From positions 372,001 through 436,000 of the forward strand of contig NZ_AP018681.1 in the NCBI RefSeq assembly GCF_002218025.2: a stretch of 64,000 bases of DNA. Reading direction: 5' to 3'. The notes below the pieces were generated by a model. That model made no database searches, had not been told where the DNA came from, and was given only the letters and a program-made list of their open reading frames with translations. Numbering within the stretch: the first letter of the stretch is position 1; each line of letters opens with the position of its first letter. The position numbers and the translations under genes are program-made. Shown one piece after another: positions 47,498 through 56,156 of this stretch. Source of the DNA: Vibrio casei. GTDB lineage: Bacteria > Pseudomonadota > Gammaproteobacteria > Enterobacterales > Vibrionaceae.

Positions 47498-48355
47498 TTA
47501 TTGATAGGGTAATGTTTTCATTAAATCGGCATATTTTAATTTTATATTGAGTGCCTTAATCGTTTGATTTGCACTGATTACCTTGCTTTTCTCGCCATTA
47601 TCTATAAATTCTGGCGGTAGTAGTCCAATACGTTTTGCCATTCCACGGTAATATTCAGAGCGAGAAGGGTGAGTCGGTGCCGCTAAATGTAATATCTTTT
47701 GAGATGGCCAATGATTAACAATTGAATGGATAGCGGTAATCACATCATCTTGATGGATAAGATTGACCGGTGTTAAGCCATTTTCTAAAGGGAGCAGGGT
47801 AGATTCAAAACGTTTAACAATATGTTTTACTGGGTGACGATCACGGCCAATTAGGCCGGCTAAGCGCAGAACAACCAAGTTTTCTTGCCATTCTTCCTTT
47901 AACCATTGTTCAATCCAAACATGAGCATGACCTGATTCGGTATTGGGTGCAGTTGAGGTTTCTTCCGTCACTTCTCCCATACAGTCAGCGTAAACGCTGG
48001 TGGTACTAATAAAGATGATTTTTTCTCCACCAAATCGTTTTGCCATGTGTGATAGGTTTTGAATTTTTTGCTTAAATACTTCGGCGCTATTGGTGCTCCG
48101 CCCGGGTGGAACATTTATGACAAGTACATTGAATTGAAAAAAAGAAGCGAGATTTGAAGTATTGCTTTCAATGAGTAAATCAAGGTTAATAGGCAAAGAA
48201 AGTGCGACGCCATTAATGCCTTCTTTTAGTAAAGCTTGCACATCATCAGGGGATTGCTTACTGCCGAAAACTGAGAACTTGTTCTGAACAAATGACTTTG
48301 CTAAAGGTAAGCCTAACCATCCGCAGCCACAAATGCTGATTTGTTGTTGATTCAT
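47498..48355 (-). CDS. yeeZ: NAD(P)-binding SDR/epimerase-like protein (YeeZ family)
   Basis: 285 residues. The N-terminal GCGWLGLPLAKSF is the Rossmann loop GxGxxG variant typical of YeeZ-like atypical extended SDRs. Further blocks: NVLVINVPPGRSTNSAEVF, IIFISTTSVYADCMGEVTEET with the Ser-Thr/Tyr area, LVVLRLAGLIGRDRHPVKHI, LTPVNLIHQDDVITAI and LHLAAPTHPSRSEYYRGMAKRIGL. Substrate unknown. Converges with the TetR gene. Confidence 0.83.
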   Translation of the reverse strand: MNQQQISICGCGWLGLPLAKSFVQNKFSVFGSKQSPDDVQALLKEGINGVALSLPINLDLLIESNTSNLASFFQFNVLVINVPPGRSTNSAEVFKQKIQNLSHMAKRFGGEKIIFISTTSVYADCMGEVTEETSTAPNTESGHAHVWIEQWLKEEWQENLVVLRLAGLIGRDRHPVKHIVKRFESTLLPLENGLTPVNLIHQDDVITAIHSIVNHWPSQKILHLAAPTHPSRSEYYRGMAKRIGLLPPEFIDNGEKSKVISANQTIKALNIKLKYADLMKTLPYQ

Positions 48356-48474
48356 ATTACGTTCTCATAGAAATTGAAAGGTACAATATTTCGATCAGAT
48401 ACCCAAGTCACTCCACACTAACAAAGCCCGTTATATAAAGAAAGCGGCGATGATTGATATTTAAGAAGAGAACT

Positions 48475-49089
48475 ATGGCTAATACGCTCAATGATTTTGC
48501 GGTAAAAATACTGATTGATAGTGAATTATTTGAAAAGCAGTTGGCATGTAAGGAGTTACTTTATGATTTTAATCATTCTCGTCCAACCGAGATCCAATTG
48601 CGTAAAAGTATATTAAAAAAACTACTTAATAATTATCAAAATACATATATAGAGCCACCATTTATATGTGATATGGGGGAAAACTTTACCATCGGAAAAG
48701 GCGGTTTTATTAACTATGGCTTAACGGTATTAGACATTGCACCAGTAACCATTGGAGATTATGTTCTCATTGCACCAAATGTGCAGCTTTGCGCAGCAAG
48801 TCATCCTAATATTTTGCATGAGCGTATAGAACCTTTTGCCTGTGGTGATCCGATTTCCATTGGTGATTGTGTATGGATTGGGGCTGGTACTATTGTGCTA
48901 GGGGGCGTTACGATTGGAAGCAATAGTATTATTGGTGCCGGCAGTGTGGTAACTAAAGATCTTCCGGATAATGTTATTGCTGTGGGGAATCCCTGCAAAG
49001 TGCTTAAAACTATTGAGCATGGTGAAATGCCAACTCAAGCGGATGTGGATGCAATAATAGAGAAATATGGCCTAGAAGGGTGGGATTAA
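48475..49089 (+). CDS. Sugar O-acetyltransferase, hexapeptide-repeat (Maa/LacA-like)
   Basis: 204 residues from ATG 48475 (MANTLNDFAVKIL) with AAGAAGAG before it. A helical N-terminal maltose-acetyltransferase domain (LACKELLYDFNHSRPTEIQLRKSILKKLL) is followed by a left-handed beta helix: IGDYVLIAPNVQLCAASHP with the catalytic His, then IGDCVWIGAGTIVLGGVTIGSNSIIGAGSVVTKDLPDNVIAVGNPCKVL. It uses acetyl-CoA to acetylate a sugar such as maltose, glucose or a galactoside. It is immediately followed by the P-loop kinase gene, without spacer. Confidence 0.88.
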   Translation: MANTLNDFAVKILIDSELFEKQLACKELLYDFNHSRPTEIQLRKSILKKLLNNYQNTYIEPPFICDMGENFTIGKGGFINYGLTVLDIAPVTIGDYVLIAPNVQLCAASHPNILHERIEPFACGDPISIGDCVWIGAGTIVLGGVTIGSNSIIGAGSVVTKDLPDNVIAVGNPCKVLKTIEHGEMPTQADVDAIIEKYGLEGWD

Positions 49090-49488
49090 TTGAATAAAAA
49101 AAACGGGGTGAAACTGACTTTAATTAGAGGTTTACCTGGCTCTGGAAAATCAACTTTCGCAAAGGTTCTCGCAAAGAAAACGGATGCGGTCCACTTCGAA
49201 ACGGATATGTATTTTGTTGATGATTCTGGTGAATATCGATTTGCTCCAAATCATTTAGAGAAGGCGCATCAATGGTGTCAGCAGCAGACTTATCATGCTT
49301 TATTACAAGGCAAGAGTGTTATTGTGTCGAATACTTTTGTTCGTTACTGGGAAATGAAGGCCTATAAAGAGATGGCTAATAAACTGAATGTTAAGTTAGA
49401 GATTCAAGTGTGTAGAGGTAATTATGGCAGTATTCATGATATTGAGCCGAGTACGATCATAAAAATGAAATCCAAATGGCAAAATTAA
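49090..49488 (+). CDS. P-loop ATPase/kinase, AAA_33 type
   Basis: 132 residues starting at TTG 49090, directly after the stop codon of the acetyltransferase, so translation is probably coupled. TLIRGLPGSGKSTFAKVLA is a Walker A loop; VHFETDMYFVDDSGEYRF and SVIVSNTFVRYWEMKAYKEMANKL match polynucleotide kinase/zeta-toxin-like and NEDD4BP2L2-type ATPases. Phosphorylation of a small molecule or nucleic acid end is likely. No antitoxin is adjacent, so I do not call it a toxin. Confidence 0.75.
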   Translation: MNKKNGVKLTLIRGLPGSGKSTFAKVLAKKTDAVHFETDMYFVDDSGEYRFAPNHLEKAHQWCQQQTYHALLQGKSVIVSNTFVRYWEMKAYKEMANKLNVKLEIQVCRGNYGSIHDIEPSTIIKMKSKWQN

Positions 49489-49530
49489 CGCTATAGCATC
49501 GTTCATTTCCATTTCTATGACATGAACAAA

Positions 49531-49556
49531 AAAGCACGCGGAATTCAGCGTGCTTT
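49531..49556. terminator. Bidirectional terminator after the P-loop kinase and the FrnE-like gene
   Basis: AAAGCACGC-GGAATTCA-GCGTGCTTT, perfect 9-bp stem, with an A run before and a short T/A region after it. Confidence 0.78.
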
Positions 49557-49581
49557 CAAAATAAGGAAGATTCAAATATCA

Positions 49582-50238
49582 TTATTCGGTTTTAGTGACT
49601 AAATAATGGTTTAACATTTCTTCGTAGCTTTCAACGCTTTGTGCCCCTGTGAGGCCTTGTTCATTATTAAACACAACCGTTGGTACACCAGAAATGCCCA
49701 TTTCGCGCCATTGCCCCTCAATCACATCGACTTTGTCATGTTCTGAAGAGTCGTTTAAGTAAGCCAACATCTCTGCGGTTTCTAGACCAATACTTTCACC
49801 GATATCTAATAACACCTCAGTATCTGAAATGTTTTTTCCTTCGGTAAAATAGGCAGTGAAAAAAGCGAGTTTTAATTGAGTTTGTAAGCCAATAGAGTGG
49901 GCGTAATCAAGAAGAATATGACATTGACGAGTATTATAAATTCGGGATTCATCATTAAAATTAAAGTCGAAACCAACGGATTTGCCCAGTTCAACGAGTC
50001 GTTGACGGTTTTGTTCACTTTCTTCCTTAGAAGATCCGTATTTTCTGGCGATGTGGTCACGTAGGTTTTCACCTTCAGGTGGCATATCTGGATTTAATTC
50101 AAATGGATACCATTCTACATCTATTTGATTTTGCCAGTTATTTTTTAAAACGGCTTCTTTAAGGTGTTTAATTCCAATGACACACCAAGGGCACACTACA
50201 TCTGAAATGATGTCTATTTTTAGTTTTCTATCGGACAT
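49582..50238 (-). CDS. frnE: DsbA-family thioredoxin-fold oxidoreductase (FrnE-like)
   Basis: 218 residues, no signal peptide, so cytoplasmic. IDIISDVVCPWCVIGIKHLKEAV carries the CPWC active site; RIYNTRQCHILLDYAHSIGLQTQLKLAFFTAYFTEGKNISD and GISGVPTVVFNNEQGLTGAQSVE (with the cis-Pro VP) follow the FrnE/polyketide-biosynthesis DsbA pattern. Probably a disulfide isomerase or glutathione-linked enzyme in stress; the related HCCA isomerases lack the two Cys. Monocistronic. Confidence 0.88.
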   Translation of the reverse strand: MSDRKLKIDIISDVVCPWCVIGIKHLKEAVLKNNWQNQIDVEWYPFELNPDMPPEGENLRDHIARKYGSSKEESEQNRQRLVELGKSVGFDFNFNDESRIYNTRQCHILLDYAHSIGLQTQLKLAFFTAYFTEGKNISDTEVLLDIGESIGLETAEMLAYLNDSSEHDKVDVIEGQWREMGISGVPTVVFNNEQGLTGAQSVESYEEMLNHYLVTKTE

Positions 50239-50315
50239 ACTGCATCCTTGCCATTTTACGAAAGTAAGGCAAGTATTATGGAAGTTGAATATGTCGTGTC
50301 AATAGAAAAGGGTAA

Positions 50316-50963
50316 CTAAATATAAAGTTCTTGCTTTCCTACGGCTTTAAGACCCGCTAGGACAAAGGTATAGAGTTGGTTAACAAGTTGATGTTGTGGA
50401 ATTTTTTGTAATGGTTGAAGCGGTGTGAGTTGATTGCGACCAGTGACGATCAACATTAAATAAGGTGCCATGCTACTGATTAAGCAAGGTAATAATGTTG
50501 GAGAATCTATTGGGATCCCTGAAACCTCGCTTAAAATAGATTTAATTAATTGAATCTTGGGTAAAACTTCATTATCTAATAACGTTGCGAAATTAGAGGT
50601 AGGGGAAAGTATTTCTCGTGACAGTACTTGAATTTGCCAACGATGCTCTTCAAATGCATGGCTATAAATAATTTCCATTAGTTTTAACAGTTTTTCATCT
50701 GCCGTTATTGTGAGTTGATGAATCGCCGTTAAATCTTCTAGACGTATAATGCTGCGATGTGCTTCGGCTAAAACACATTGATATAAACCATTTCTGTTTT
50801 TGAAATGATAATTGATAGACGCTAAATCGACTTGTGCAGCATGGGCAATACTTTTATTGGTAGTTTCAGAAAAGCCATTAGCGGCAAACAATAGACCTGA
50901 GGTTGTGAGTATTTTTTGACGAGTCATGTCTCCATCGGTACGGCTTGATACTTTTCGATTCAT
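50316..50963 (-). CDS. cecR: TetR-family regulator, CecR (YbiH)-like
   Basis: 215 residues. N-terminal helix-turn-helix: MTRQKILTTSGLLFAANGFSETTNKSIAHAAQVDLASINYHFKNRNGLYQCVLAEAHR (about residues 13-70), then a DUF1956-type ligand domain. E. coli CecR controls the ybhGFSR ABC exporter and is involved in chloramphenicol and cefoperazone sensitivity. Here the gene is divergent from a homologous exporter, with a perfect palindrome between them, which supports the same regulatory link. Confidence 0.85.
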   Translation of the reverse strand: MNRKVSSRTDGDMTRQKILTTSGLLFAANGFSETTNKSIAHAAQVDLASINYHFKNRNGLYQCVLAEAHRSIIRLEDLTAIHQLTITADEKLLKLMEIIYSHAFEEHRWQIQVLSREILSPTSNFATLLDNEVLPKIQLIKSILSEVSGIPIDSPTLLPCLISSMAPYLMLIVTGRNQLTPLQPLQKIPQHQLVNQLYTFVLAGLKAVGKQELYI

Positions 50964-51014
50964 ATTTGTTGTCTACTTATCTTGCTTGATTATTATTCAA
51001 CCTTAGGCTACTTT

Positions 51015-51037
51015 AAGTTTAAATTCAATTTAAACTT
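51015..51037. promoter_or_regulatory. Perfect 23-bp palindrome, probable CecR operator
   Basis: AAGTTTAAATT-C-AATTTAAACTT, 11-bp arms around one base. It lies 52 bp upstream of cecR and 56-68 bp upstream of the adaptor gene, overlapping the expected promoters. Confidence 0.8.
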
Positions 51038-51104
51038 TATTGTTTTAAATATGCTTTTTGAATTCAGTGATTGAAAAAGTAGGGGCATTACGATGGAGAA
51101 AAAG

Positions 51105-52058
51105 ATGAAATGCATGAGTAAAATATGGATTGTATTCTTTGTTGGTCTATTGCCAGCTTGTACGCCGGAAGGCCAACAAGCATTGGGGGTATTGGAACGA
51201 GATCGTGTTTCTTTAACCGCAACGTCTAATGAGATTATTCAAGCTCTTCCTATAAAAGAAGGAAGCGAAGTAAAGCAAGGCGAAGTGCTTGTCCAGTTTG
51301 ATGCCAGTAAACAGCAAGCAGCATTAGAAAAATCAATTGCTGACCAAGATAAAGCAAAGGCAGCATTAGAAAAACTACTGAATGGTGAGCGTATTGAAGA
51401 TGTAGAAGCGGCGAGAGCCAATTTAAATAATGCACAAGCCAAACGTATTGATGCGCAAAAAAGTTATCAGCGTATGGCCCAATTAGTGAAAAAGAAACTT
51501 GCTTCACCATCGGAGCTTGATAATGCATTAGCCGAAAGAGATGCAGCAATCGCATCAGTGAATGCGTATCAACAAACGTGGAAAAAACTGTCATCGGGTG
51601 CTCGCCAAGAAGATATTGATGAGGCAAAAGCCACATTATTATCCGCGCAAGCGAACGTAAAGTTACAACAGTATTACGTTAACGAATTGACAGTGATCGC
51701 AACTCGATCGGGGCTTCTCGATTCTTTGCCTTATAACCAAGGAGAGCGAGTGCCAGTGAATGGTGTTGTAGCGATTATTCAAACCGATTCAGTTCCTTAT
51801 GCTCGGGTTTATGTGCCAGAACCTTTTCGTGCACGTATTACCGTCGGTAAGAAGCTTAAAGTACATGTTGATGGTATTGATGAAACGTTTTCTGGTCAAA
51901 TTCGTTGGGTGTCGGTTGACCCAGCATTTACGCCTTATAACAATATGAGTGAACAAGATCGTTCTCGTTTAGTGTATTTAACGGAAATTGATTTACCTAC
52001 CTCGGCGCAAAGACTTCCAGCAGGCATACCGGTACAAGTTGATCTGGAGTCTTTATGA
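51105..52058 (+). CDS. ybhG: HlyD-like membrane fusion protein (YbhG-like lipoprotein)
   Basis: 317 residues from ATG 51105, preceded by GGAGAAAA; an ATG at 51093 would add four residues. N-terminus MSKIWIVFFVGLLPACTPEG has a lipobox (LLPAC). Lipoyl part LTATSNEIIQALPIKEGSEVKQGEVLVQFD, a long coiled coil (residues about 65-180, with KKKLASPSELDNALAERDAA), then VIATRSGLLDSLPYNQGERVPVNGVVAIIQ and barrel domain. Adaptor of an ABC-type exporter with the next two genes, which it overlaps. Confidence 0.87.
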   Translation: MKCMSKIWIVFFVGLLPACTPEGQQALGVLERDRVSLTATSNEIIQALPIKEGSEVKQGEVLVQFDASKQQAALEKSIADQDKAKAALEKLLNGERIEDVEAARANLNNAQAKRIDAQKSYQRMAQLVKKKLASPSELDNALAERDAAIASVNAYQQTWKKLSSGARQEDIDEAKATLLSAQANVKLQQYYVNELTVIATRSGLLDSLPYNQGERVPVNGVVAIIQTDSVPYARVYVPEPFRARITVGKKLKVHVDGIDETFSGQIRWVSVDPAFTPYNNMSEQDRSRLVYLTEIDLPTSAQRLPAGIPVQVDLESL

Positions 52059-52981
52059 GTGAATTTGCGATTCAAGCCACCAATATATCTAAGAAATTTG
52101 GTGGTTTTACGGCAATAGATGACCTTACGTTGCGGATTAAAAAGGGCAGTATTTATGGATTCTTAGGCCCCAATGGGTGTGGCAAATCAACCACTATTCG
52201 TGTTCTGACAGGTTTGTTAACACCAACGGATGGCGACATTCAGGTTCTAGGTTATCAAATGCCGCAAGATGCCGATAAGCTGAGATTGAAAATTGGTTAC
52301 ATGACGCAAAAGTTTTCACTTTATGAAGATTTAACCGTGGAAGAAAACTTGATCTTTATGGGCAATATTTTCGGTATGGGAAAAGGCGAGTTAAAAACAA
52401 GATGTGAAGCTCAGCTCATGACTTATGGTTTAGATAAGCTTCGGAAACAATTGGTGAGCGGGATGAGTGGTGGGCAAAAACAGCGCCTTTCTCTTGCAGC
52501 GGCAACGATGAATCAACCAGAATTGCTTTTCTTAGATGAACCGACTTCAGCCGTTGATCCTGAGAATCGCCGTGATTTTTGGGAAAAGTTATTTGATTTA
52601 TCAGAGCAAGGCACCACTATTCTAGTTACGACACATTATATGGATGAAGCGGAGCGTTGCCATCGGTTAGCGATTATGGAATCAGGCCAATTACGAGCAG
52701 ACGATGAGCCTGAAGTATTAATGGCTAATATGGGCGTGAATATTGTTGAAATTAAAGCAGATGGGTTACGCAGTTTAAAATCTAAATTAACTTCGTATGA
52801 AGAAGTCCGTTCGACGGCTCAGCTTGGTGTTCGTTTAAGGGTATTGATTAAGCACTCTATTAAACAGCCAATTGAGTGGCTACAAACACAATTTCCTGAA
52901 TTACGAGGTGCAGAATTAACCATGGCGCGTCCTACACTGGAAGATGTGTTTGTAAGTGTAACCGGAGAAGGGCGCCAATGA
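52055..52981 (+). CDS. ybhF: ABC exporter ATPase (YbhF-like, single domain)
   Basis: 308 residues. Walker A GPNGCGKSTT at about 40, Q-loop MTQKFSLYEDLTVEENL, signature MSGGQKQRLSLAAA at about 140, Walker B LLFLDEPTSAVDPE, and H-loop VTTHYMDEAERC. A C-terminal extra domain follows, as in the DrrA-like subgroup. E. coli YbhF has two ATPase domains in one 578-residue protein; this one has only one, so it must act as a homodimer. Overlaps both neighbours by 4 bp. Confidence 0.9.
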   Translation: MSEFAIQATNISKKFGGFTAIDDLTLRIKKGSIYGFLGPNGCGKSTTIRVLTGLLTPTDGDIQVLGYQMPQDADKLRLKIGYMTQKFSLYEDLTVEENLIFMGNIFGMGKGELKTRCEAQLMTYGLDKLRKQLVSGMSGGQKQRLSLAAATMNQPELLFLDEPTSAVDPENRRDFWEKLFDLSEQGTTILVTTHYMDEAERCHRLAIMESGQLRADDEPEVLMANMGVNIVEIKADGLRSLKSKLTSYEEVRSTAQLGVRLRVLIKHSIKQPIEWLQTQFPELRGAELTMARPTLEDVFVSVTGEGRQ

Positions 52982-54090
52982 AAAGTTTGCATCGAATTCA
53001 AGCGATCATCTTTAAAGAAGTGCGTCAGTTATCGCGTGATCGTTTAACTTTCTCCATGATTGTGATGATCCCATTGGTGCAGTTAATACTCTTTGGGTAT
53101 GCGATTAATACCAATATTCGTCATATTCCGGTGGGCTTGGTTAATCAAAGCCAAACGCAGATGAGTCGAGCATTAACGGAAACCATCCGTGCGACTCAAG
53201 TCGTCAATTTTAAATACCAGTATCAAACGCCAGAACAAGCTAAATACGCTATTCAAGCTGGAGAGATCCGAGCGGCTTTGGTGATTCCCGAGGATATGGC
53301 TCAACGTTTTGTCCAGAAGCGGCCATTGGGTCAATGGATGGTCGATGGTACGGACAGCATCATTGGAGCTGCCATTGCGGGGCTACAAAACACACCATTT
53401 ACTGTTTTTCCTAAACTCGTGAATAGTCCTGTTGAGGCAAATATGGTTCAAAACACTTTTGATGTGACTTTATTCTATAATCCGGCGAAACGTTCATCGG
53501 TTAACATTGTACCGGGATTACTCGGTGTGATTTTGAGTATGACTATGGTGTTGTTTACCAGCATTGCCATTGTGCGCGAAAGGGAGCGTGGGAATTTAGA
53601 ATTATTAATCACGACTCCCGTGAGTTCGTTAGAATTAATGATCGCAAAAATTATTCCCTATATTTTTGTTGGTTTGTTGCAAGTATTGATTGTTTTAGGC
53701 TTAGGACATTTTCTCTTTGATGTGCCGATCAATGGTGCGATTTCTCAAATATTTCTTGGGTCGCTGCTATTTATTTCCGCTAGCTTAACGTTAGGGTTAT
53801 TGATCTCAACGATTGCACAAACACAGCTTCAAGCGATGCAAATGACGATGTTCGTTTTATTGCCATCGATTTTATTATCTGGATTCATGTTTCCTTATGA
53901 AGGTATGCCCGTGGTAGCTCAGTGGATATCCGAACTTTTACCTGCTACTCATTTTATGCGTTTAATTCGTGGGGTGGTGCTACGTTCTGCCGATTTAGTT
54001 GATTTATGGCACGACACTTTATGGTTAGCGGCTTTCACTGTGATAGGGGTGATTATTGCTTCTAAACGATTCAAAAAATCACTCGATTAA
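52978..54090 (+). CDS. ABC-2 type exporter permease (YbhS/YbhR-like)
   Basis: 370 residues. One N-terminal helix (FSMIVMIPLVQLILFGYAINTNI), a large periplasmic domain, then five helices (VNIVPGLLGVILSMTMVLFTSIAIVRERERGNLELLITTPVSSLELMIAKIIPYIFVGLLQ, LLPSILLSGFMFPYEGMPVVAQWISELLPATHFMRLIRGVVLR), the standard ABC2_membrane_3 pattern. E. coli uses two such permeases (YbhS and YbhR), but here only one gene follows, so a homodimer is expected. The operon ends here. Confidence 0.9.
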   Translation: MKSLHRIQAIIFKEVRQLSRDRLTFSMIVMIPLVQLILFGYAINTNIRHIPVGLVNQSQTQMSRALTETIRATQVVNFKYQYQTPEQAKYAIQAGEIRAALVIPEDMAQRFVQKRPLGQWMVDGTDSIIGAAIAGLQNTPFTVFPKLVNSPVEANMVQNTFDVTLFYNPAKRSSVNIVPGLLGVILSMTMVLFTSIAIVRERERGNLELLITTPVSSLELMIAKIIPYIFVGLLQVLIVLGLGHFLFDVPINGAISQIFLGSLLFISASLTLGLLISTIAQTQLQAMQMTMFVLLPSILLSGFMFPYEGMPVVAQWISELLPATHFMRLIRGVVLRSADLVDLWHDTLWLAAFTVIGVIIASKRFKKSLD

Positions 54091-54099
54091 TTCATAAGC

Positions 54100-55020
54100 T
54101 TAAGATTTACAAAACTCGGTTTTTAACCAGTCCCTCAGTGCTAAAACTTGTTTGTTTTTTAAATTTGCTTTTGGTGTCGCGAAGTAGAATTGCTGATGAG
54201 GGTTCTTCACTGCATCCCCAATGGGTACAAGCATGCCGTGTTTTATATCATCGCGAACATATTGTTTATGAGTAACAAAAATGCCTAAATGACGAATGGC
54301 GGCTTGGGTGGCTTGAATTGAAATACTAAAGGTTAAATTTTTATGCTGGTTTGGCAAAGTAAAGTTGTAAGCGTCACACCATATCTGCCAGTCATTTTGT
54401 CTACGTGGGTTATTAACAAAAATAGCCGGATAAGTGTAAAGTAATTGTTCTGGTGTAATTGTTTTTTTATTCTTTAGTTCTTTTAACAGACGTTCATGTA
54501 AGATCGGGCTGCACACCAAGATTAATTCATCATCTCCTAATTTTTCACAATGACTGTGTGTGGTTTGCAATGGTTTCCCATGAATAATTGCGACATCAAT
54601 ACCATCTCGCTCAAAATTAAATTCAGTGGCTAAATTTGAAATCCGAACGTCAATTTCAGGTGCAATGGTTTGAAATTCGGAGACACGAGGTATCCACCAA
54701 TGCAATGCCATCGAATTGACCATGTTCACCGTTAAATAGTTTAAGGCACTTTCTTTAGCTTGTATTTCTTGGGTTGCTTGAATAATTTCCGTTATCGCTG
54801 GGGAGACACGGCGATAATAGTGGCTGCCTGGTGCATTCAATTCTACTCGCCGACCAATGCGATTGAATAATGGCAAATTAAGTTGGGATTCTAATGATTT
54901 GATCGCTTGGCTAATAGCTGAATGACTCACATTTAACTTAGCCGCAGCTTCAACCATGCTGCCTGTTTCAGCAACAGTAATAAAAGCATAAATGGACTTT
55001 AAGGGTAGGCGGTCATTCAT
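54100..55020 (-). CDS. LysR-family transcriptional regulator
   Basis: 306 residues. N-terminal winged helix (LPLKSIYAFITVAETGSMVEAAAKLNVSHSAISQAIKSLESQLNLPLFNRIGRRVELNAPG, residues 4-65), then a GcvA-like co-inducer domain. Divergent from the EamA transporter gene 182 bp away, the usual sign of local regulation. Confidence 0.88.
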   Translation of the reverse strand: MNDRLPLKSIYAFITVAETGSMVEAAAKLNVSHSAISQAIKSLESQLNLPLFNRIGRRVELNAPGSHYYRRVSPAITEIIQATQEIQAKESALNYLTVNMVNSMALHWWIPRVSEFQTIAPEIDVRISNLATEFNFERDGIDVAIIHGKPLQTTHSHCEKLGDDELILVCSPILHERLLKELKNKKTITPEQLLYTYPAIFVNNPRRQNDWQIWCDAYNFTLPNQHKNLTFSISIQATQAAIRHLGIFVTHKQYVRDDIKHGMLVPIGDAVKNPHQQFYFATPKANLKNKQVLALRDWLKTEFCKS

Positions 55021-55201
55021 TATGTTTTCTCATTCCTATATGTTAGTTTTTCTTACATGTTTGTGCAGTATTATTCGCTTTTTTATTGTTGATATTCAAG
55101 TTAAATTTGCGCCAGTTGTTGATGTGACTCACAAAAAATTTCCGACAAACATCAAAATTTTGCCATGAGTGATATGTGTTTTTAATGATAGGAGAGCAAT
55201 A

Positions 55202-56131
55202 TTGAGCAGTTTGCGCCCAACCCTTTTTATGCTGATTTCAACCTTTACCTTAGCCATGAATGGGTTTATTTCAAAAATTCTAACGGATTACTTTTCTACT
55301 GAAATAATGGTGTTTTTACGCATCAGTTTACCGGCGGTGGTGATGCTATCATTAGCTGCAATGATCGACTGGCGAATGCCAACCAAGGCTGCGTGGAAAA
55401 CGTTTGCTACACGAGGGGTGTTTATTGTGTGCTGCCAAGCGTGTTTTCTGGTGGCATTAACTCAGTTAACGCTAATTGAAGCGGTAGTACTATTTAGTAC
55501 GGGGCCTTTGTTTATTCCATTAATTGAACGGGTCATTTTCAAAACACGCATTCATTGGATTGTGTGGCCTACTTTCATACTGATGTTTACCGGGATGATA
55601 ATACAAAATATTCAGGCGGATGGATTTGTGTGGCGCCCGGCGCTATTGATTGGATTGGGTGCAGGCGTGTTTAATGCGTGCTCTCAAGTAACGTTATTCA
55701 GGGCTAGTCAGATAAAGTTACCAGTTTTGGTTATTAACGGTTGGTGTTTTGCCATTGCTTCATTGATACTTTTACCCGTAGTAACGGGATTGATGGATGA
55801 CGAAAAAGCCATAACAACACTGCATAGTTTAAGCAACACGGAACATTACATTCCCATCTTCATTATTTTTTTAGGTATATCGACCACGTTAACTCAATTC
55901 TTTCGCTCGAAAGCCTATCGGCTTGCCAATTCTAATTCTGAAGTCGCACCATTGATTTATACTAACCTTGTGTTTGCCCTTATGTTCCAAGTTATTTTCT
56001 TTGATTCTCATATGACGGTTCATCAAATCCTTGGGACAACATTAATTGTACTTGCAACTTTAATGAATACGTTTGGTCGGGGTTGGTTACAAAGTTGGCA
56101 AGCTCGTAAAACCGTCGCAGTGCACCACTAA
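55202..56131 (+). CDS. EamA/DMT-family transporter
   Basis: 309 residues from a TTG at 55202, preceded by AGGAGAGC at 55190-55197; an in-frame GTG at 55169 would add 11 residues without a ribosome site. Ten membrane helices in two EamA repeats: FMLISTFTLAMNGFISKILTDYF ... FLRISLPAVVMLSLAAMIDW, ALTQLTLIEAVVLFSTGPLFIPLIERVIFKTRI, TLTQFFRSKAYRLANSNSEVAPLIYTNLVFALMFQVIFF. Export of amino acids or metabolites is typical. Divergent LysR gene probably controls it. Confidence 0.88.
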   Translation: MSSLRPTLFMLISTFTLAMNGFISKILTDYFSTEIMVFLRISLPAVVMLSLAAMIDWRMPTKAAWKTFATRGVFIVCCQACFLVALTQLTLIEAVVLFSTGPLFIPLIERVIFKTRIHWIVWPTFILMFTGMIIQNIQADGFVWRPALLIGLGAGVFNACSQVTLFRASQIKLPVLVINGWCFAIASLILLPVVTGLMDDEKAITTLHSLSNTEHYIPIFIIFLGISTTLTQFFRSKAYRLANSNSEVAPLIYTNLVFALMFQVIFFDSHMTVHQILGTTLIVLATLMNTFGRGWLQSWQARKTVAVHH

Positions 56132-56156
56132 CTTGGTGCCTCTTAACGGTCTTACA

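Noticed and set aside
49090-49488. Zeta-type toxin of a toxin-antitoxin pair
   Set aside because: Kinase motif fits, but no epsilon-like antitoxin is adjacent and the neighbour is an acetyltransferase.
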